A stretch of DNA of 64,000 nucleotides from Betaproteobacteria bacterium (GTDB lineage: Bacteria > Pseudomonadota > Gammaproteobacteria > Burkholderiales > SG8-39): positions 1 to 64,000 of the forward strand of contig JAJDOG010000040.1 of the NCBI GenBank assembly GCA_022340285.1, written 5' to 3'. Below are positions 24,878 through 34,971 of the stretch, piece by piece. The notes under the pieces are model-generated. The model did not search any database. It was given only the letters and a program-made list of their open reading frames with translations, and was not told the origin of the DNA. A program made the position numbers and the translations under genes. Each line of letters opens with the position of its first letter. The first letter of the stretch is position 1.

Positions 24878-25106
24878 CGGGGACGGGATGTTAACTTGCA
24901 CGCTCTCTGTAGGCGACACCGGCTTATAGCCGACGACGAATCTGTGGCAAGGCCTCTCCCTTTTAGCGCGCGCTTCGTTCGCGCGGGCTCGTTGAGGCGG
25001 CGTGCATGACCCTGAAGCGAGTAAGGTGCTCCGGGGCGCGAAAGGCGGCAATGATAAGGAGTCGCGGCGAGCGAAGCAAGGCGCCTGTGCCGCGCAGGTC
25101 TTCGAG

Positions 25107-25565
25107 TCAGTGTATGTACTGGGGCCCGCCGCTGGGAAGCAACTCTTCGAGCATCAGGGTGTCCACGTCACCCCGGCGCGTCCAGAGCACCATCAGCACG
25201 ATCACCTTGAACTTCTCCAGCTCGACGATGTCGTCCTCGACGGCCATCGCCTTGTCGAGGATCAGTTCGCGCAGGCCCGGTGAGAGCACGCGCGCGCTTT
25301 CCAGGAATATCAGGAATCCACGGCTTTCGGCACTCAGCTTCGCAAGCTCGGCCTGTGCGAAGGCGCGAAAAGCGCCGGGAGCATCGATGTGCTCATAGGA
25401 AGCGCCTTCGCCCGGACCGACGAGGCCGTTCAGCCAGTCCAATGCCTCGGTGATCTCGTCGTTCTCGAACCCGGCGGCGGTCAGCTTGCGGGCAAGCGTG
25501 TCCTGGTCGGGATAGTTCTCGGACTGGTAGTAATTCTCGAACAGGTAGACGAGCACTTCAAACAT
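25107..25565 (-). CDS. smg: Smg family protein (DUF494)
   Basis: MFEVLVYLFENYYQSENYPDQDTLARKLTAAGFENDEITEALDWLNGL. Confidence 0.95.
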   Translation of the reverse strand: MFEVLVYLFENYYQSENYPDQDTLARKLTAAGFENDEITEALDWLNGLVGPGEGASYEHIDAPGAFRAFAQAELAKLSAESRGFLIFLESARVLSPGLRELILDKAMAVEDDIVELEKFKVIVLMVLWTRRGDVDTLMLEELLPSGGPQYIH

Positions 25566-25581
25566 CGTTTGGCGTCGCTCC

Positions 25582-26682
25582 TCAAGAGACGCGCTGGTAC
25601 ACCCCGCCGGGCAGGCTCATGACCCTCCCTTCGAGCTCCAGCTGCAACAGGATCGCTGATACCTTGTCGGGCGTCAAGCCGCTGCGCTCGCACAGGGTGT
25701 CAACATTGCACGGGTCGTATCCCATGTGTTCGAGCACTGGGACATCCGTCACGCCCGGTGCCAAATGCGTCGCATCGGACGCACCGACGACCCCCAACTC
25801 GCTCAGCACGTCCTCCGCGCTTTCGACGAGTTTCGCGCCCTGCTTAATGAGTGCGTGACACCCTTTGGCAAGCGGAGAATGTATCGAGCCCGGAACTGCG
25901 TACACGTCGCGTCCCTGGTCTACGGCCATACGCGCCGTGATGAGTGACCCGCTCGAGATCGCGGCCTCCACGACCAGTACCCCCCGCGCAAGGCCGCTGA
26001 TGATCCGGTTCCGACGGGGAAAATTCTCGCGCACGGGCGGTGCGCCGATTGGAAACTCGGTCACCATCACGCCGCGTGTCGCGATCTCCTCGGCAAGCTG
26101 TGCGTTGCGCGGAGGATAGATCACGTCGATTCCTGTCCCGAGCACCGCAACGGTGCTGCTACGACCGGCCAATGCGCCACGGTGTGCTGCGGCATCGATG
26201 CCGAGCGCAAGCCCGCTCACTATCGGAAACCCTGCGTTGCTGAAATGCCTGGCGAAGCTTTCCGCGTTGGCGAGCCCCTGCGGCGTCGCATTCCGGCTGC
26301 CGACCATGGCGAGGCTCCGCTGTGCAAGCAGCGATGCGTCGCCGCACACGTACAGAAGTGCCGGGGGGTCCGGGATCTCGAGAAGCTGCGGTGGGTAGTT
26401 CGAATCGGCGAGCGTGACGATGCTGTGACGGGGTTGCGCCAGCCACTCGAAAGTACGCTCGAGCAGGTCCCGGTCCGGTATCTCGTGTATGCGGTCGGCC
26501 AAGTCCTCACCGACCTGGGCAGCAAGCGCCCGCCGCCCCGCGGCCAGCACGTGTTGCGGAAGGCCGTGCGCAGCGAGAAGCTTGCGAAGACCTTGGCCGC
26601 CGAGTCCGGGGACGAGCGTGAGCCGGATCCAGGCGGCAAGATCGCTATCGCGCTCCACGGCCGCCAGGACGGCGCCGGTCAA
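25582..26682 (-). CDS. dprA: DNA-processing protein DprA
   Basis: AMVGSRNATPQGLANAESFARHFSNAGFPIVSGLALGIDAAAHRGAL...FPRRNRIISGLARGVLVVEAAISSGSLITAR. Confidence 0.97.
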   Translation of the reverse strand: MTGAVLAAVERDSDLAAWIRLTLVPGLGGQGLRKLLAAHGLPQHVLAAGRRALAAQVGEDLADRIHEIPDRDLLERTFEWLAQPRHSIVTLADSNYPPQLLEIPDPPALLYVCGDASLLAQRSLAMVGSRNATPQGLANAESFARHFSNAGFPIVSGLALGIDAAAHRGALAGRSSTVAVLGTGIDVIYPPRNAQLAEEIATRGVMVTEFPIGAPPVRENFPRRNRIISGLARGVLVVEAAISSGSLITARMAVDQGRDVYAVPGSIHSPLAKGCHALIKQGAKLVESAEDVLSELGVVGASDATHLAPGVTDVPVLEHMGYDPCNVDTLCERSGLTPDKVSAILLQLELEGRVMSLPGGVYQRVS

Positions 26683-27830
26683 GGGGTTCGAGCGACGTCG
26701 CGCGGCGTGACCGGCTCCGTAGACTGCACAACCAGCGCGAACGACACGTGCTGAAAGGTCCGGAACACGAAGACCAGCCCATAGCGCTCTTCCGGAAGCG
26801 TCACGTCAGCCGGGCGCGGCTTGCCCATGTAGAAAGGGCCGGTGCTCTTGTCGTAGCTTACCGTCACGCTTCGATACAGGGCGAGCACATTGCCCAGCTC
26901 GACTCCGTCCTGCGCGCCTTTGTTGAGGATCACGATTTGCAGTGGACCCGCCTCGCGACGGAACGTTCCGACCTTGTTTTCGACCGCATACGCCCAGGGA
27001 TCCTCGCCCTTGGCATTCTCGCCGTAGACCTCGCTCCGCGTGTCGAACTCGCCGTCGGAAATCCTCGCTACGCGGGCGTTGATCATCCGATCGGGCTTGC
27101 GCGGGATGTAACTGAACACCACCGAGGGTCCGACAGCGACCAACCGGTCGCCACGGGTGATTTCGCGGTTCCCGCTGGTGATCGTCAGCGTGCTCGGCTC
27201 GCCACGCTTGACGACGCGCGCCACGCCCAGGTTGACTGCCTCGAAACCGAGTGTCGTGTCCGTATCCGGATCGATGATCGGTCGGCCTTCGCGATAGACG
27301 AACCAGAGCTTCTCGTCGCTCTGGCTGATGCCGTTGGCGTAGACCTTGCCGCCCTGGCCGACGTTATAGCGGCCAAGCTCCGTGGCCACGATTTCGGGCG
27401 CCTTGTCGAGTCCACCGTGCTCGATGACCAGCGGCCGGGTGAGGAAGGGCTCGATCAACTTCGGCGGGATGCTAGGGATCGCCTCGCCCGCCAGCTGTTC
27501 CTCGCGCACACGAGGCTCGACGCGCTGAATGGTCAGTCGCCCGGTCGCGCGATCGAAGATCACCACGTCGCCGGGGTAGATGAGATGCGGGTTGCGGATC
27601 TCGTCCTTATTGAGACGCCAGATCTCCGGCCAGCGCCAGGGCTCGTGGAAGAACTTGCTGGAAATGCCCCAGAGCGTGTCGCCCTTTCGGACCGTATAAC
27701 GGTCGGGGGCGTCCGGCCGAATCTCGAGGACGTTTCCGCTGACACGTGGATCCGGCTGTTGCGCCAGCGCCGGAATGGACAGGGCGCAGGCGAACAGCAG
27801 CGCTATGCTAAAATTTTTGAACATATACAC
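26679..27830 (-). CDS. LysM peptidoglycan-binding domain protein
   Basis: Signal peptide MYMFKNFSIALLFACALSIPALAQ; LysM RYTVRKGDTLWGISSKFFHEPWRWPEIWRLNKDEIRNPHLIYPGD. Confidence 0.92.
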   Translation of the reverse strand: MYMFKNFSIALLFACALSIPALAQQPDPRVSGNVLEIRPDAPDRYTVRKGDTLWGISSKFFHEPWRWPEIWRLNKDEIRNPHLIYPGDVVIFDRATGRLTIQRVEPRVREEQLAGEAIPSIPPKLIEPFLTRPLVIEHGGLDKAPEIVATELGRYNVGQGGKVYANGISQSDEKLWFVYREGRPIIDPDTDTTLGFEAVNLGVARVVKRGEPSTLTITSGNREITRGDRLVAVGPSVVFSYIPRKPDRMINARVARISDGEFDTRSEVYGENAKGEDPWAYAVENKVGTFRREAGPLQIVILNKGAQDGVELGNVLALYRSVTVSYDKSTGPFYMGKPRPADVTLPEERYGLVFVFRTFQHVSFALVVQSTEPVTPRDVARTP

Positions 27831-27944
27831 CTCGACCCCGTCGAATCCCTACCTAGCCAAGGGCTTGATTATTATCCTGGTGTGGCGCAAGTCTCAGGGA
27901 TTTGTTGAGATTCTGCACGTAATTAATTCACGCAGCAAGTATTT

Positions 27945-28451
27945 GTGGCACAACTGACCATCCTCCGCTATCCCGACCCGCGGCTCTACACGGTCGCGAA
28001 GCCTGTCGAGGAAGTTGACGACCGGATCCGGACCCTCGTGCGCGACATGGCGGAAACCATGTATTCGGCGCCAGGGATCGGCCTGGCGGCCACTCAAGTG
28101 GACGTCCACCTCCGGGTCATCGTCATCGACGTCTCCGAAACGCGCGACCAGCTGACCGTGCTGATCAACCCGGAACTGCTCCACGCCGAGGGCATGCAGG
28201 AGTGCGAGGAGGGTTGCCTGTCCGTCCCGGGAGTCTACGAAATCGTACCCCGGGCCCAGAAGGTCAAAGTGCGCGCCCTGGGACTCGACGGGAAGCAATA
28301 TGAATCCGACGCCGAGGGGTTGCTCGCCCTGTGCATCCAGCACGAAATGGATCACCTTGAGGGCAAGGTCTTCGTCGATTACCTCTCGCGGCTGAAGCAG
28401 ACGCGTATTCGCGCGAAGCTCCAGAAGCAGCAGCGGCGCCAGGCGGCCTGA
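27945..28451 (+). CDS. def: Peptide deformylase (GTG start)
   Basis: [39 protein letters not shown]. Confidence 0.97.
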   Translation: MAQLTILRYPDPRLYTVAKPVEEVDDRIRTLVRDMAETMYSAPGIGLAATQVDVHLRVIVIDVSETRDQLTVLINPELLHAEGMQECEEGCLSVPGVYEIVPRAQKVKVRALGLDGKQYESDAEGLLALCIQHEMDHLEGKVFVDYLSRLKQTRIRAKLQKQQRRQAA

Positions 28452-28482
28452 CCGCCGGCCCAACCGCGGCCTACCTGTTCGT

Positions 28483-29433
28483 ATGCGAGTCGTCTTCGCC
28501 GGCACGCCGGGGTTTGCGGTGCCGGCCCTGCATGCGCTTAACGAGGGCGGGCACGACGTGACGTTGGTATTGACGCAGCCTGATCGGCCGGCCGGCCGGG
28601 GGCTGGATCCGGCCGAGAGCGCAGTGAAGCGCGCCGCCGTGGCCTTGGGCTTGCCCGTTTTTCAGCCCACGACACTAAGTGACCCGGCGGCCCGCACGCG
28701 GCTCCACGCCGCGGCACCCGAAATCCTGGTCGTGGCGGCTTACGGCCTGATCCTTCCCCAGGCGGTGCTCGACGTTCCCGACCGCGGTGCCGTGAACATT
28801 CACGCCTCGCTGCTTCCGCGGTGGCGCGGTGCGGCGCCCATTCAGCGGGCCATTCTGGCCGGAGACCCGGTTACCGGCGTGAGCATCATGCAGATGGACG
28901 CCGGGCTCGATACCGGGCCTGTCCTGATGCGAGCCGAAGCCGCAATCACTCCCGAGGACACGACCGGAACGCTGCATGATCGGCTCGCGGTCCTCGGGGC
29001 GGCGTTGCTGCTCGACGCCTTGAAGGGGATTCTGGCGGGTACCATTGCGCCGGTGCCGCAAGCGACCGATGGCGTAACCTACGCGCGGAAGATCGAGAAG
29101 TCGGAAGCGCGCATCGACTGGACAGGCGCAGCTGCGACGGTCGACCGGCAGATTCGCGCGTTCAACCCTTTTCCGGGTGCCGTCGCGCAGATTCGCGACA
29201 CGCAACTCAAGGTGTGGCGGGCTGCGCTGGGCATCGAGTCCGGGCAGCCTGGAATGATCCTGCGCGCGGGCGCAGAAGGCATCGTCGTTGCGTGCGGCGT
29301 GGATTCAGTCATTCTGACCGAGCTGCAGCGCGCCGGCGGCAAGCGCCTTTCCGCCGGCGAACTGCTGCGCGGTTTTCCTCTTGCGTCGGGCGAGCGCTTC
29401 ACGACTGCGCACGCTGGGCTAGGCAAGCGGTGA
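28483..29433 (+). CDS. fmt: Methionyl-tRNA formyltransferase
   Basis: MRVVFAGTPGFAVPALHAL...; NIHASLLPRWRGAAPIQRAILAGD. Confidence 0.97.
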   Translation: MRVVFAGTPGFAVPALHALNEGGHDVTLVLTQPDRPAGRGLDPAESAVKRAAVALGLPVFQPTTLSDPAARTRLHAAAPEILVVAAYGLILPQAVLDVPDRGAVNIHASLLPRWRGAAPIQRAILAGDPVTGVSIMQMDAGLDTGPVLMRAEAAITPEDTTGTLHDRLAVLGAALLLDALKGILAGTIAPVPQATDGVTYARKIEKSEARIDWTGAAATVDRQIRAFNPFPGAVAQIRDTQLKVWRAALGIESGQPGMILRAGAEGIVVACGVDSVILTELQRAGGKRLSAGELLRGFPLASGERFTTAHAGLGKR

Positions 29434-29513
29434 TCCAGCCTCTCGAGCGGCTGTACGCGCGAGCGATGTGACGCGCGGGGCTCGGCGCGCCGGCTATAAT
29501 TCGCGTCTCCGCC

Positions 29514-30779
29514 ATGGCCACCGCCCAACCCAAGAGCCTGGCCGAGGATCTCGCCGACGCGAGCCGAGTGGTCGCGCGAGTGGCCGCCGGCGAAAGCTTG
29601 AATTCCGTGCGTGCACGGCGGCCACTGCGGCCCGCCGTACTCGATCTCGTGTACGGGTGCCTGCGCGATTTCGGCCGCGGAGACCTCCTAATCGATGCGC
29701 TCACGAATCGGGCGGCTCCCACCCCGGCAGTGCGTGCGCTTCTGCTTGTCGCATTGCGCGGGCTGCACGCCGGGCGGGCCGAGCATGTTCTCGTGAGCCA
29801 GGCGGTCGAGGCGGCGGGGCGACTTCGCGTCGGCGCCGCGAAGGGTTTCGTGAATGCCGTCCTGCGCAATTATCTGCGCAGGCGGAACGCGTTGAACGCG
29901 CAGATCGCGCGGTCCCCGATCGGCCGCTATTGCCATCCGCAATGGTGGGTGGACCGGGTACGCAACCAGTATCCCGACGAATGGGAGCGCGCGCTCGACG
30001 CGGGCAATCAGCACCCGCCGATGACCCTGCGCGTGAACGTGCGACGGACCGGCGTGGCCGACTACCTTCATATGTTGGCGGGGAAAGGCATCGATGCGCG
30101 GCAGGTCGGTCCAGTAGCAATTCGTGTCGGCGCACCGCTTCCGGTAGAGGAAATCCCCGGGTTCGCAGATGGAGCCGTGTCGGTGCAGGATGCGGGGGCG
30201 CAGCTTGCGGCTCCGCTCCTCGCGGCAGCTTCCGGACAGCGTGTGCTCGACGCCTGTGCCGCGCCGGGCGGCAAGGCGGCACACATCCTCGAATTGGCCG
30301 ACGTCGATCTCACCGCCCTCGACATCGACCCGGTGCGGGTGGATCGCGTGCGTGCCACGCTTGCGCGATTGGGTCTCGCAGCCACCATCCTGCAGGGTGA
30401 TGCCACCGAACCTGCGCAGTGGGCAAACGGCCGTACATTCGAACGCGTACTGCTCGACGCGCCGTGCACCGCGTCGGGTGTCGCCCGCCGCTATCCGGAC
30501 GTGAAATGGCTGCGACGCGAGCGGGACATCGCAGGATTTGCGACGCTCCAACGCAAGCTCGTTTCCGCACTGTGGCGGGTGTTGGAGCCGGGTGGTAAAT
30601 TGCTCTACGTCACCTGTTCGGTGTTCGGCGAGGAGAACGACGCCGTGGTGGAATGGTTTCTCGAGCGTCAATCGGATGCGGCGCGCATCGCCGTCCCGGA
30701 GCTTGCCGGGGGCCAGTTGCTGCCTGACGAGGAGCACGACGGCTTCTTCTATGCCCTGCTGGGCAAAGAACTCGGCTGA
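29514..30779 (+). CDS. rsmB: 16S rRNA (cytosine(967)-C(5))-methyltransferase RsmB
   Basis: LDACAAPGGKAAHILELAD; LLDAPCTASGVARRYPDVKWLR; LLYVTCSVFGEEN. Confidence 0.95.
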   Translation: MATAQPKSLAEDLADASRVVARVAAGESLNSVRARRPLRPAVLDLVYGCLRDFGRGDLLIDALTNRAAPTPAVRALLLVALRGLHAGRAEHVLVSQAVEAAGRLRVGAAKGFVNAVLRNYLRRRNALNAQIARSPIGRYCHPQWWVDRVRNQYPDEWERALDAGNQHPPMTLRVNVRRTGVADYLHMLAGKGIDARQVGPVAIRVGAPLPVEEIPGFADGAVSVQDAGAQLAAPLLAAASGQRVLDACAAPGGKAAHILELADVDLTALDIDPVRVDRVRATLARLGLAATILQGDATEPAQWANGRTFERVLLDAPCTASGVARRYPDVKWLRRERDIAGFATLQRKLVSALWRVLEPGGKLLYVTCSVFGEENDAVVEWFLERQSDAARIAVPELAGGQLLPDEEHDGFFYALLGKELG

Positions 30780-30950
30780 CGCTCTCCGGCAAGTGCTCGT
30801 GCGAAGGCGGAGGATGCGGCCGGGCTCACGCGGGGAACATGGCTAAACGTTTCGCTGATCAGGAACGAAAAGATCTTGCTCTCCAACTCCGCGCCGCAGA
30901 CGAACCCGAGGGTTCTGCTCCATCGATTCGCCGAGGGACTGCGCTGGTCG

Positions 30951-31526
30951 ATGTTTGCGATCGTGGCAGTGACTGCAACGACCAGCATGCTCGCGTCCGA
31001 CGCGGCGCACGCCGACGAGATCGCGGTTCGCGACGCGCGCTTGAGACCGGGAGAGGACGGTGTTGCGTTGATGGCAGATTTCGTCGTGACCCTCACGCCC
31101 CGCCTCGAGGACGCCCTGCACAAAGGGGTGGCGCTCTACTTCACGACCGAATTCGAGTGCACGCGTCCGCGCTGGTACTGGCTGGACGAGCGGATCGCAT
31201 CGGTCTCGCGCCCGACACGCCTGTCATTTCACGCGTTGACGCGTACCTATCGTCTCAGCACGGGGACGTTGCACCAAAGCTTTCCCACGCTCGGCGAGGC
31301 GCTGCACGTGCTTGGTCGCATACGCCATTGGATCGTTCTGGGAAATGATCAGCTGCGTCCCGAAACCATTTACCAGGCCGCGGTCCGAATGCGACTCGAT
31401 GTCTCGCAGCTTCCGAAACCGTTCCAGGTGAGCGCGCTTGCCAATCGCGAGTGGACCCTTGCCTCGGAGTGGCAACGCTGGGGGTTCATCACGCCGGCGG
31501 GCAACCCGAAGGCAGACGCGAAATGA
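30951..31526 (+). CDS. DUF4390 domain-containing secreted protein
   Basis: ADEIAVRDARLRPGEDGVALMADFVVTLTPRLEDALHKGVALYFTTEFECTRPRWYWLDE; signal-like N-terminus; position between rsmB and ntrY. Alternative start at 30876. Confidence 0.85.
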   Translation: MFAIVAVTATTSMLASDAAHADEIAVRDARLRPGEDGVALMADFVVTLTPRLEDALHKGVALYFTTEFECTRPRWYWLDERIASVSRPTRLSFHALTRTYRLSTGTLHQSFPTLGEALHVLGRIRHWIVLGNDQLRPETIYQAAVRMRLDVSQLPKPFQVSALANREWTLASEWQRWGFITPAGNPKADAK

Positions 31527-33622
31527 CCTACCTTCTCGTTGCCAGCGCTGCGCTCGCCGGAATTCTGTTGTTCCTGCTTGCGGCGGCGAGTGGGCAGACG
31601 ACGTTCTTCGCCGAGCATTATCCGTTGCTGCTCCTTTTGAACGGGGCGATGGTGGTCGGGCTGTTTCTCCTCGTCGGCTACCAGCTGATCACCTTGTGGC
31701 GTGCGCTGAAGGCGCGGGCGTTCGGTTCGCGATTGACGCTTCGGTTTCTTGCCATATTCGTCGTCATGGCGCTGGTGCCGGGCGCGCTCGTCTACACGGT
31801 GTCGGTTCAGTTCCTCACCCGCAGCATCGAATCCTGGTTCGACGTTCGCGTCGATGCTGCGTTGGAGAAAGGGCTGGATCTCGCGCGCAACCTGCTCGAC
31901 AGCCGTCTCGCCGATCTGCGCGGCAAGGCGACGACGATGGCGATCGAGCTGTCCGAACTGCCGCCTGCCCTTCAGCCCATCGCGCTCAATCGCATGCGCG
32001 AGCAGGCGGGTGCCACGGAGGCGGTACTGATTGCCGGCAACGGCTCGGTGATCGCGAGCGCGTCCCGGGATGTGACGCGTCTTGTCGCCGAGCCCCCGCC
32101 CGCGGCGGCGCTTCGCGCAGCTCGCGCCGCGCGCGGCTACGCGGCCATCGAGGGTGTGGGCGAGCGGGGCCTGCTGCTGAGAGCGATCGTGCCGCTTTCG
32201 GCCGCTGCGATCTCCGAGGAGACGCGTTGGCTCCAGCTGATCGACGCCGTGCCCGCAAACCTCGTCGACAGCGCCGAGACGGTGCAGTCCGTCTATGGAG
32301 ACTACAAGGAACTTTCCCTGCTCCGCAGTGGCCTCAAGCGGATCTATCTCCTGACGTTGACCTTGACGCTGCTTCTCACACTCTTCTCGTCGATCGCGCT
32401 CGCATACGTGCTTTCGCGGCGATTGTCCGCGCCGCTCGCAGCGCTTGCCGAGGGCACCGAGGCCGTCGCCCGAGGCGACTTCAGCCGGCGTGCCGAGGTG
32501 ACTAGCCGGGATGAACTGGGCGTGCTGACGCGCTCCTTCAACTCGATGACCGCGCAGCTCGGGCAGGCGAGGGCGACCGCCGAGGCAAACCGCGAACAGG
32601 TCGAAGCCGCCAAGGCGTACCTGGAAAACATTCTCGCCAACCTTTCCGCGGGTGTGCTCACGTTCGACGAGCGATTCCGGTTGTTGATCGCGAACGCGGG
32701 TGCCGGGTCGATTCTTGGTGAAGACCTCACCCGCCGCGAAGGCGCGCCGCTCGCGGGAACCGCGACGCTTGATTCCCTTGCACAGGAGATCGGCGCTGCA
32801 TTTGCGGGATCCGGCGAGGGTTCGTGGCAGCGCGAGATCGAGCTCGCTGAGCGCGGTCAGGTGATTCTCGCGCGAGGCTCGCGGCTGCCTGCCCCTGCCG
32901 GAAGCGGGTTCGTAGTGGTGTTCGACGACATCACGCAGCTGATCGCCGCGCAGCGTGCCACGGCATGGGGCGAGGTCGCCCGGCGGCTCGCACACGAGAT
33001 CAAGAATCCGCTGACTCCGATCCAGCTTTCGGCGGAGCGATTGCAGGCCAAGCTTGCGAGTCGTCTCTCGGCGGGTGACGCCGAGGCGCTCGAACGGGCG
33101 ACCGACACGATCATCAACCAGGTCGCGGCGCTGAAGAACATGGTGGACGAGTTCCGCGAGTACGCGAGGTTGCCCGCGCCGACGCTGCATGCGCTGGATC
33201 TGAACGCGCTGGTGCGCGAGGTCTACGCGCTGTACGAGCATTCCGATGCGCCGGTCGAGCTCCGGCTCGGGCAGAATCTGCCGCTGGTACGCGGTGACCC
33301 AGCTCAGCTTCGGCAGGTCATCCATAATCTGATCCAGAATGCACAGGACGCACTTGCCGGCCGGCGGGACCCTCGAATCGAACTTCGCACCGAGCGGGCA
33401 GGGGACCGCGCCCGTCTCTGCGTGGCCGACAACGGCGGCGGGTTCGCCGAGAGCATCCTGAAACGGGTCTTTGAGCCCTATGTGACGACCAAGCCCAAGG
33501 GCACCGGGCTCGGGCTTGCCATTGTGAAAAAGATCATCGAAGAACATCACGGAACAGTTTCAATCGAAAATCGCCCCCAATCCGGCGCGGCCGTTACGGT
33601 CGCGTTGCCGCTGGCGGCGTGA
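31523..33622 (+). CDS. NtrY-like sensor histidine kinase
   Basis: N-terminal TM segments, HAMP, RRLAHEIKNPLTPIQLSAERLQ H-box, GTGLGLAIVKKIIEEHHG. Confidence 0.93.
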   Translation: MTYLLVASAALAGILLFLLAAASGQTTFFAEHYPLLLLLNGAMVVGLFLLVGYQLITLWRALKARAFGSRLTLRFLAIFVVMALVPGALVYTVSVQFLTRSIESWFDVRVDAALEKGLDLARNLLDSRLADLRGKATTMAIELSELPPALQPIALNRMREQAGATEAVLIAGNGSVIASASRDVTRLVAEPPPAAALRAARAARGYAAIEGVGERGLLLRAIVPLSAAAISEETRWLQLIDAVPANLVDSAETVQSVYGDYKELSLLRSGLKRIYLLTLTLTLLLTLFSSIALAYVLSRRLSAPLAALAEGTEAVARGDFSRRAEVTSRDELGVLTRSFNSMTAQLGQARATAEANREQVEAAKAYLENILANLSAGVLTFDERFRLLIANAGAGSILGEDLTRREGAPLAGTATLDSLAQEIGAAFAGSGEGSWQREIELAERGQVILARGSRLPAPAGSGFVVVFDDITQLIAAQRATAWGEVARRLAHEIKNPLTPIQLSAERLQAKLASRLSAGDAEALERATDTIINQVAALKNMVDEFREYARLPAPTLHALDLNALVREVYALYEHSDAPVELRLGQNLPLVRGDPAQLRQVIHNLIQNAQDALAGRRDPRIELRTERAGDRARLCVADNGGGFAESILKRVFEPYVTTKPKGTGLGLAIVKKIIEEHHGTVSIENRPQSGAAVTVALPLAA

Positions 33623-33632
33623 GGCGGAGCGC

Positions 33633-34874
33633 ATGGCGAACATTCTTGTGGTCGACGACGAGGTTGGCATCCGCGAGCTCCTGTCGGAGATCCTGACTGA
33701 CGAGGGGCATACCGTACGCCTCGCCCAAAGCGCGACAGCCGCGCGGGAAGTGCGCGCTCGCGAGCGTCCGGACCTCGTGCTTCTCGACATCTGGATGCCG
33801 GACATCGATGGGATTTCCTTGCTCAAGGAATGGGCAACCAACGGGGCGCTCACCATGCCTGTGGTGATGATGTCCGGTCATGCGACGATCGACACGGCCG
33901 TGGAAGCCACGCGGATCGGCGCAATGGACTTTCTCGAGAAGCCGATCGCACTGCAGAAGCTCCTTGGCGCGGTAAAGCGGGCGCTGCGCAGCGGCGAGAT
34001 GCGACAGGAGCCACGCTTGACGCTCGCCAGCCTCGGCCGCGCCCCTGCAGTCATGGAAGCGCGGAAGCGTCTCGCGCAGCTCGCCAATGCCAGCGCACCG
34101 TTGCTTCTGCGTGGCGAGTCCGGCGCAATGCCCGAGCTATATGCCAGGGAGCTGCAGCGCGCCAACACGCCCTGGGTCGGCGCGGGCAAGGCGCTTTCGG
34201 AAGCGCCGCAGGAGATTCTCGCGCAGGCGGCCGGCGGCATTATCTTCATCGACGAGCTCGCCAACCTGAGCAAATCCCAGCAGCGTAACCTCACGTTCCT
34301 CCTTGCGCGGGCAGAGCGCAGTCAGATCCGATATGTCTCGTTTTCCTCGGAGGATCCGCGCCGTCTCATCGAGGAGCGCGGCTTCGACGCGGATCTCCTC
34401 GCGCGGCTTTCGGAACTGGTTCTCGGTTTGCCCGCGTTGCGCGATTTCGCGCAGGAAATTCCGGAGCTCGCCTCGACACTGCTTGTCCAGCTGGTCGAGA
34501 CGCGTTTCTGTCCGCCGCGCGTCTTCTCGACGGCCGCGCTGAACGCGTTGCGGCAATACGAATGGCCACGCAATCTCGAGGAGTTGCAGCAGGCCGTTAA
34601 AAGCGCCGGACTGGCCGCGCTCGAGGAAGAGATCAGCGCCGCGGACATCGAGCGGGTCCTGATGCGGCCCGCGTCGAGGCCCGCGGGAATCGGCGTCCCG
34701 CTCGATCTTCCGCTGCGCGAAGCGCGTGACGTTTTCGAGCGCGCATATTTCGAGCATCATCTCGCGCGCGATCCATCGATCAGTCGGCTCGCGGAGAGAT
34801 CGGGGCTCGAGCGAACGCACCTTTACCGGAAGCTGAAGGCACTCGGCATTCCGCTCGGCCGCAAGGAAGAGTGA
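33633..34874 (+). CDS. NtrX-like response regulator with degenerate AAA+ domain and Fis-type HTH
   Basis: Receiver MANILVVDDEVGIRELLSEILTDEGH...VLLDIWMPDIDGISLL; degenerate GESGAMPEL; retained GGIIFIDELANL; C-terminal Fis-like helix. Confidence 0.92.
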   Translation: MANILVVDDEVGIRELLSEILTDEGHTVRLAQSATAAREVRARERPDLVLLDIWMPDIDGISLLKEWATNGALTMPVVMMSGHATIDTAVEATRIGAMDFLEKPIALQKLLGAVKRALRSGEMRQEPRLTLASLGRAPAVMEARKRLAQLANASAPLLLRGESGAMPELYARELQRANTPWVGAGKALSEAPQEILAQAAGGIIFIDELANLSKSQQRNLTFLLARAERSQIRYVSFSSEDPRRLIEERGFDADLLARLSELVLGLPALRDFAQEIPELASTLLVQLVETRFCPPRVFSTAALNALRQYEWPRNLEELQQAVKSAGLAALEEEISAADIERVLMRPASRPAGIGVPLDLPLREARDVFERAYFEHHLARDPSISRLAERSGLERTHLYRKLKALGIPLGRKEE

Positions 34875-34971
34875 GCGGCCTCAGGCAGGCCATCGTGCTT
34901 TCGCACGAGCCGCACTCGCTGACGCTGTTGGAACAAGCTACAATCCGCGCGCGCAATCTCGAGGGAGCGCT

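Noticed and set aside
24960-24990. GC-rich hairpin AGCGCGCGCTTCGTTCGCGCGGGCT as a terminator between smg and topB
   Set aside because: Short imperfect stem with no T-tract on either strand; insufficient support.
31300-31320. Other CACGTG hexamers (e.g. GCTGCACGTGCTTGG) as extra parS sites
   Set aside because: Lack the flanking TGTT/AACA palindrome required for parS.
31370-33550. 726-aa minus-strand ORF opposite ntrY
   Set aside because: Compositional antisense ORF; the plus strand encodes a clear histidine kinase.
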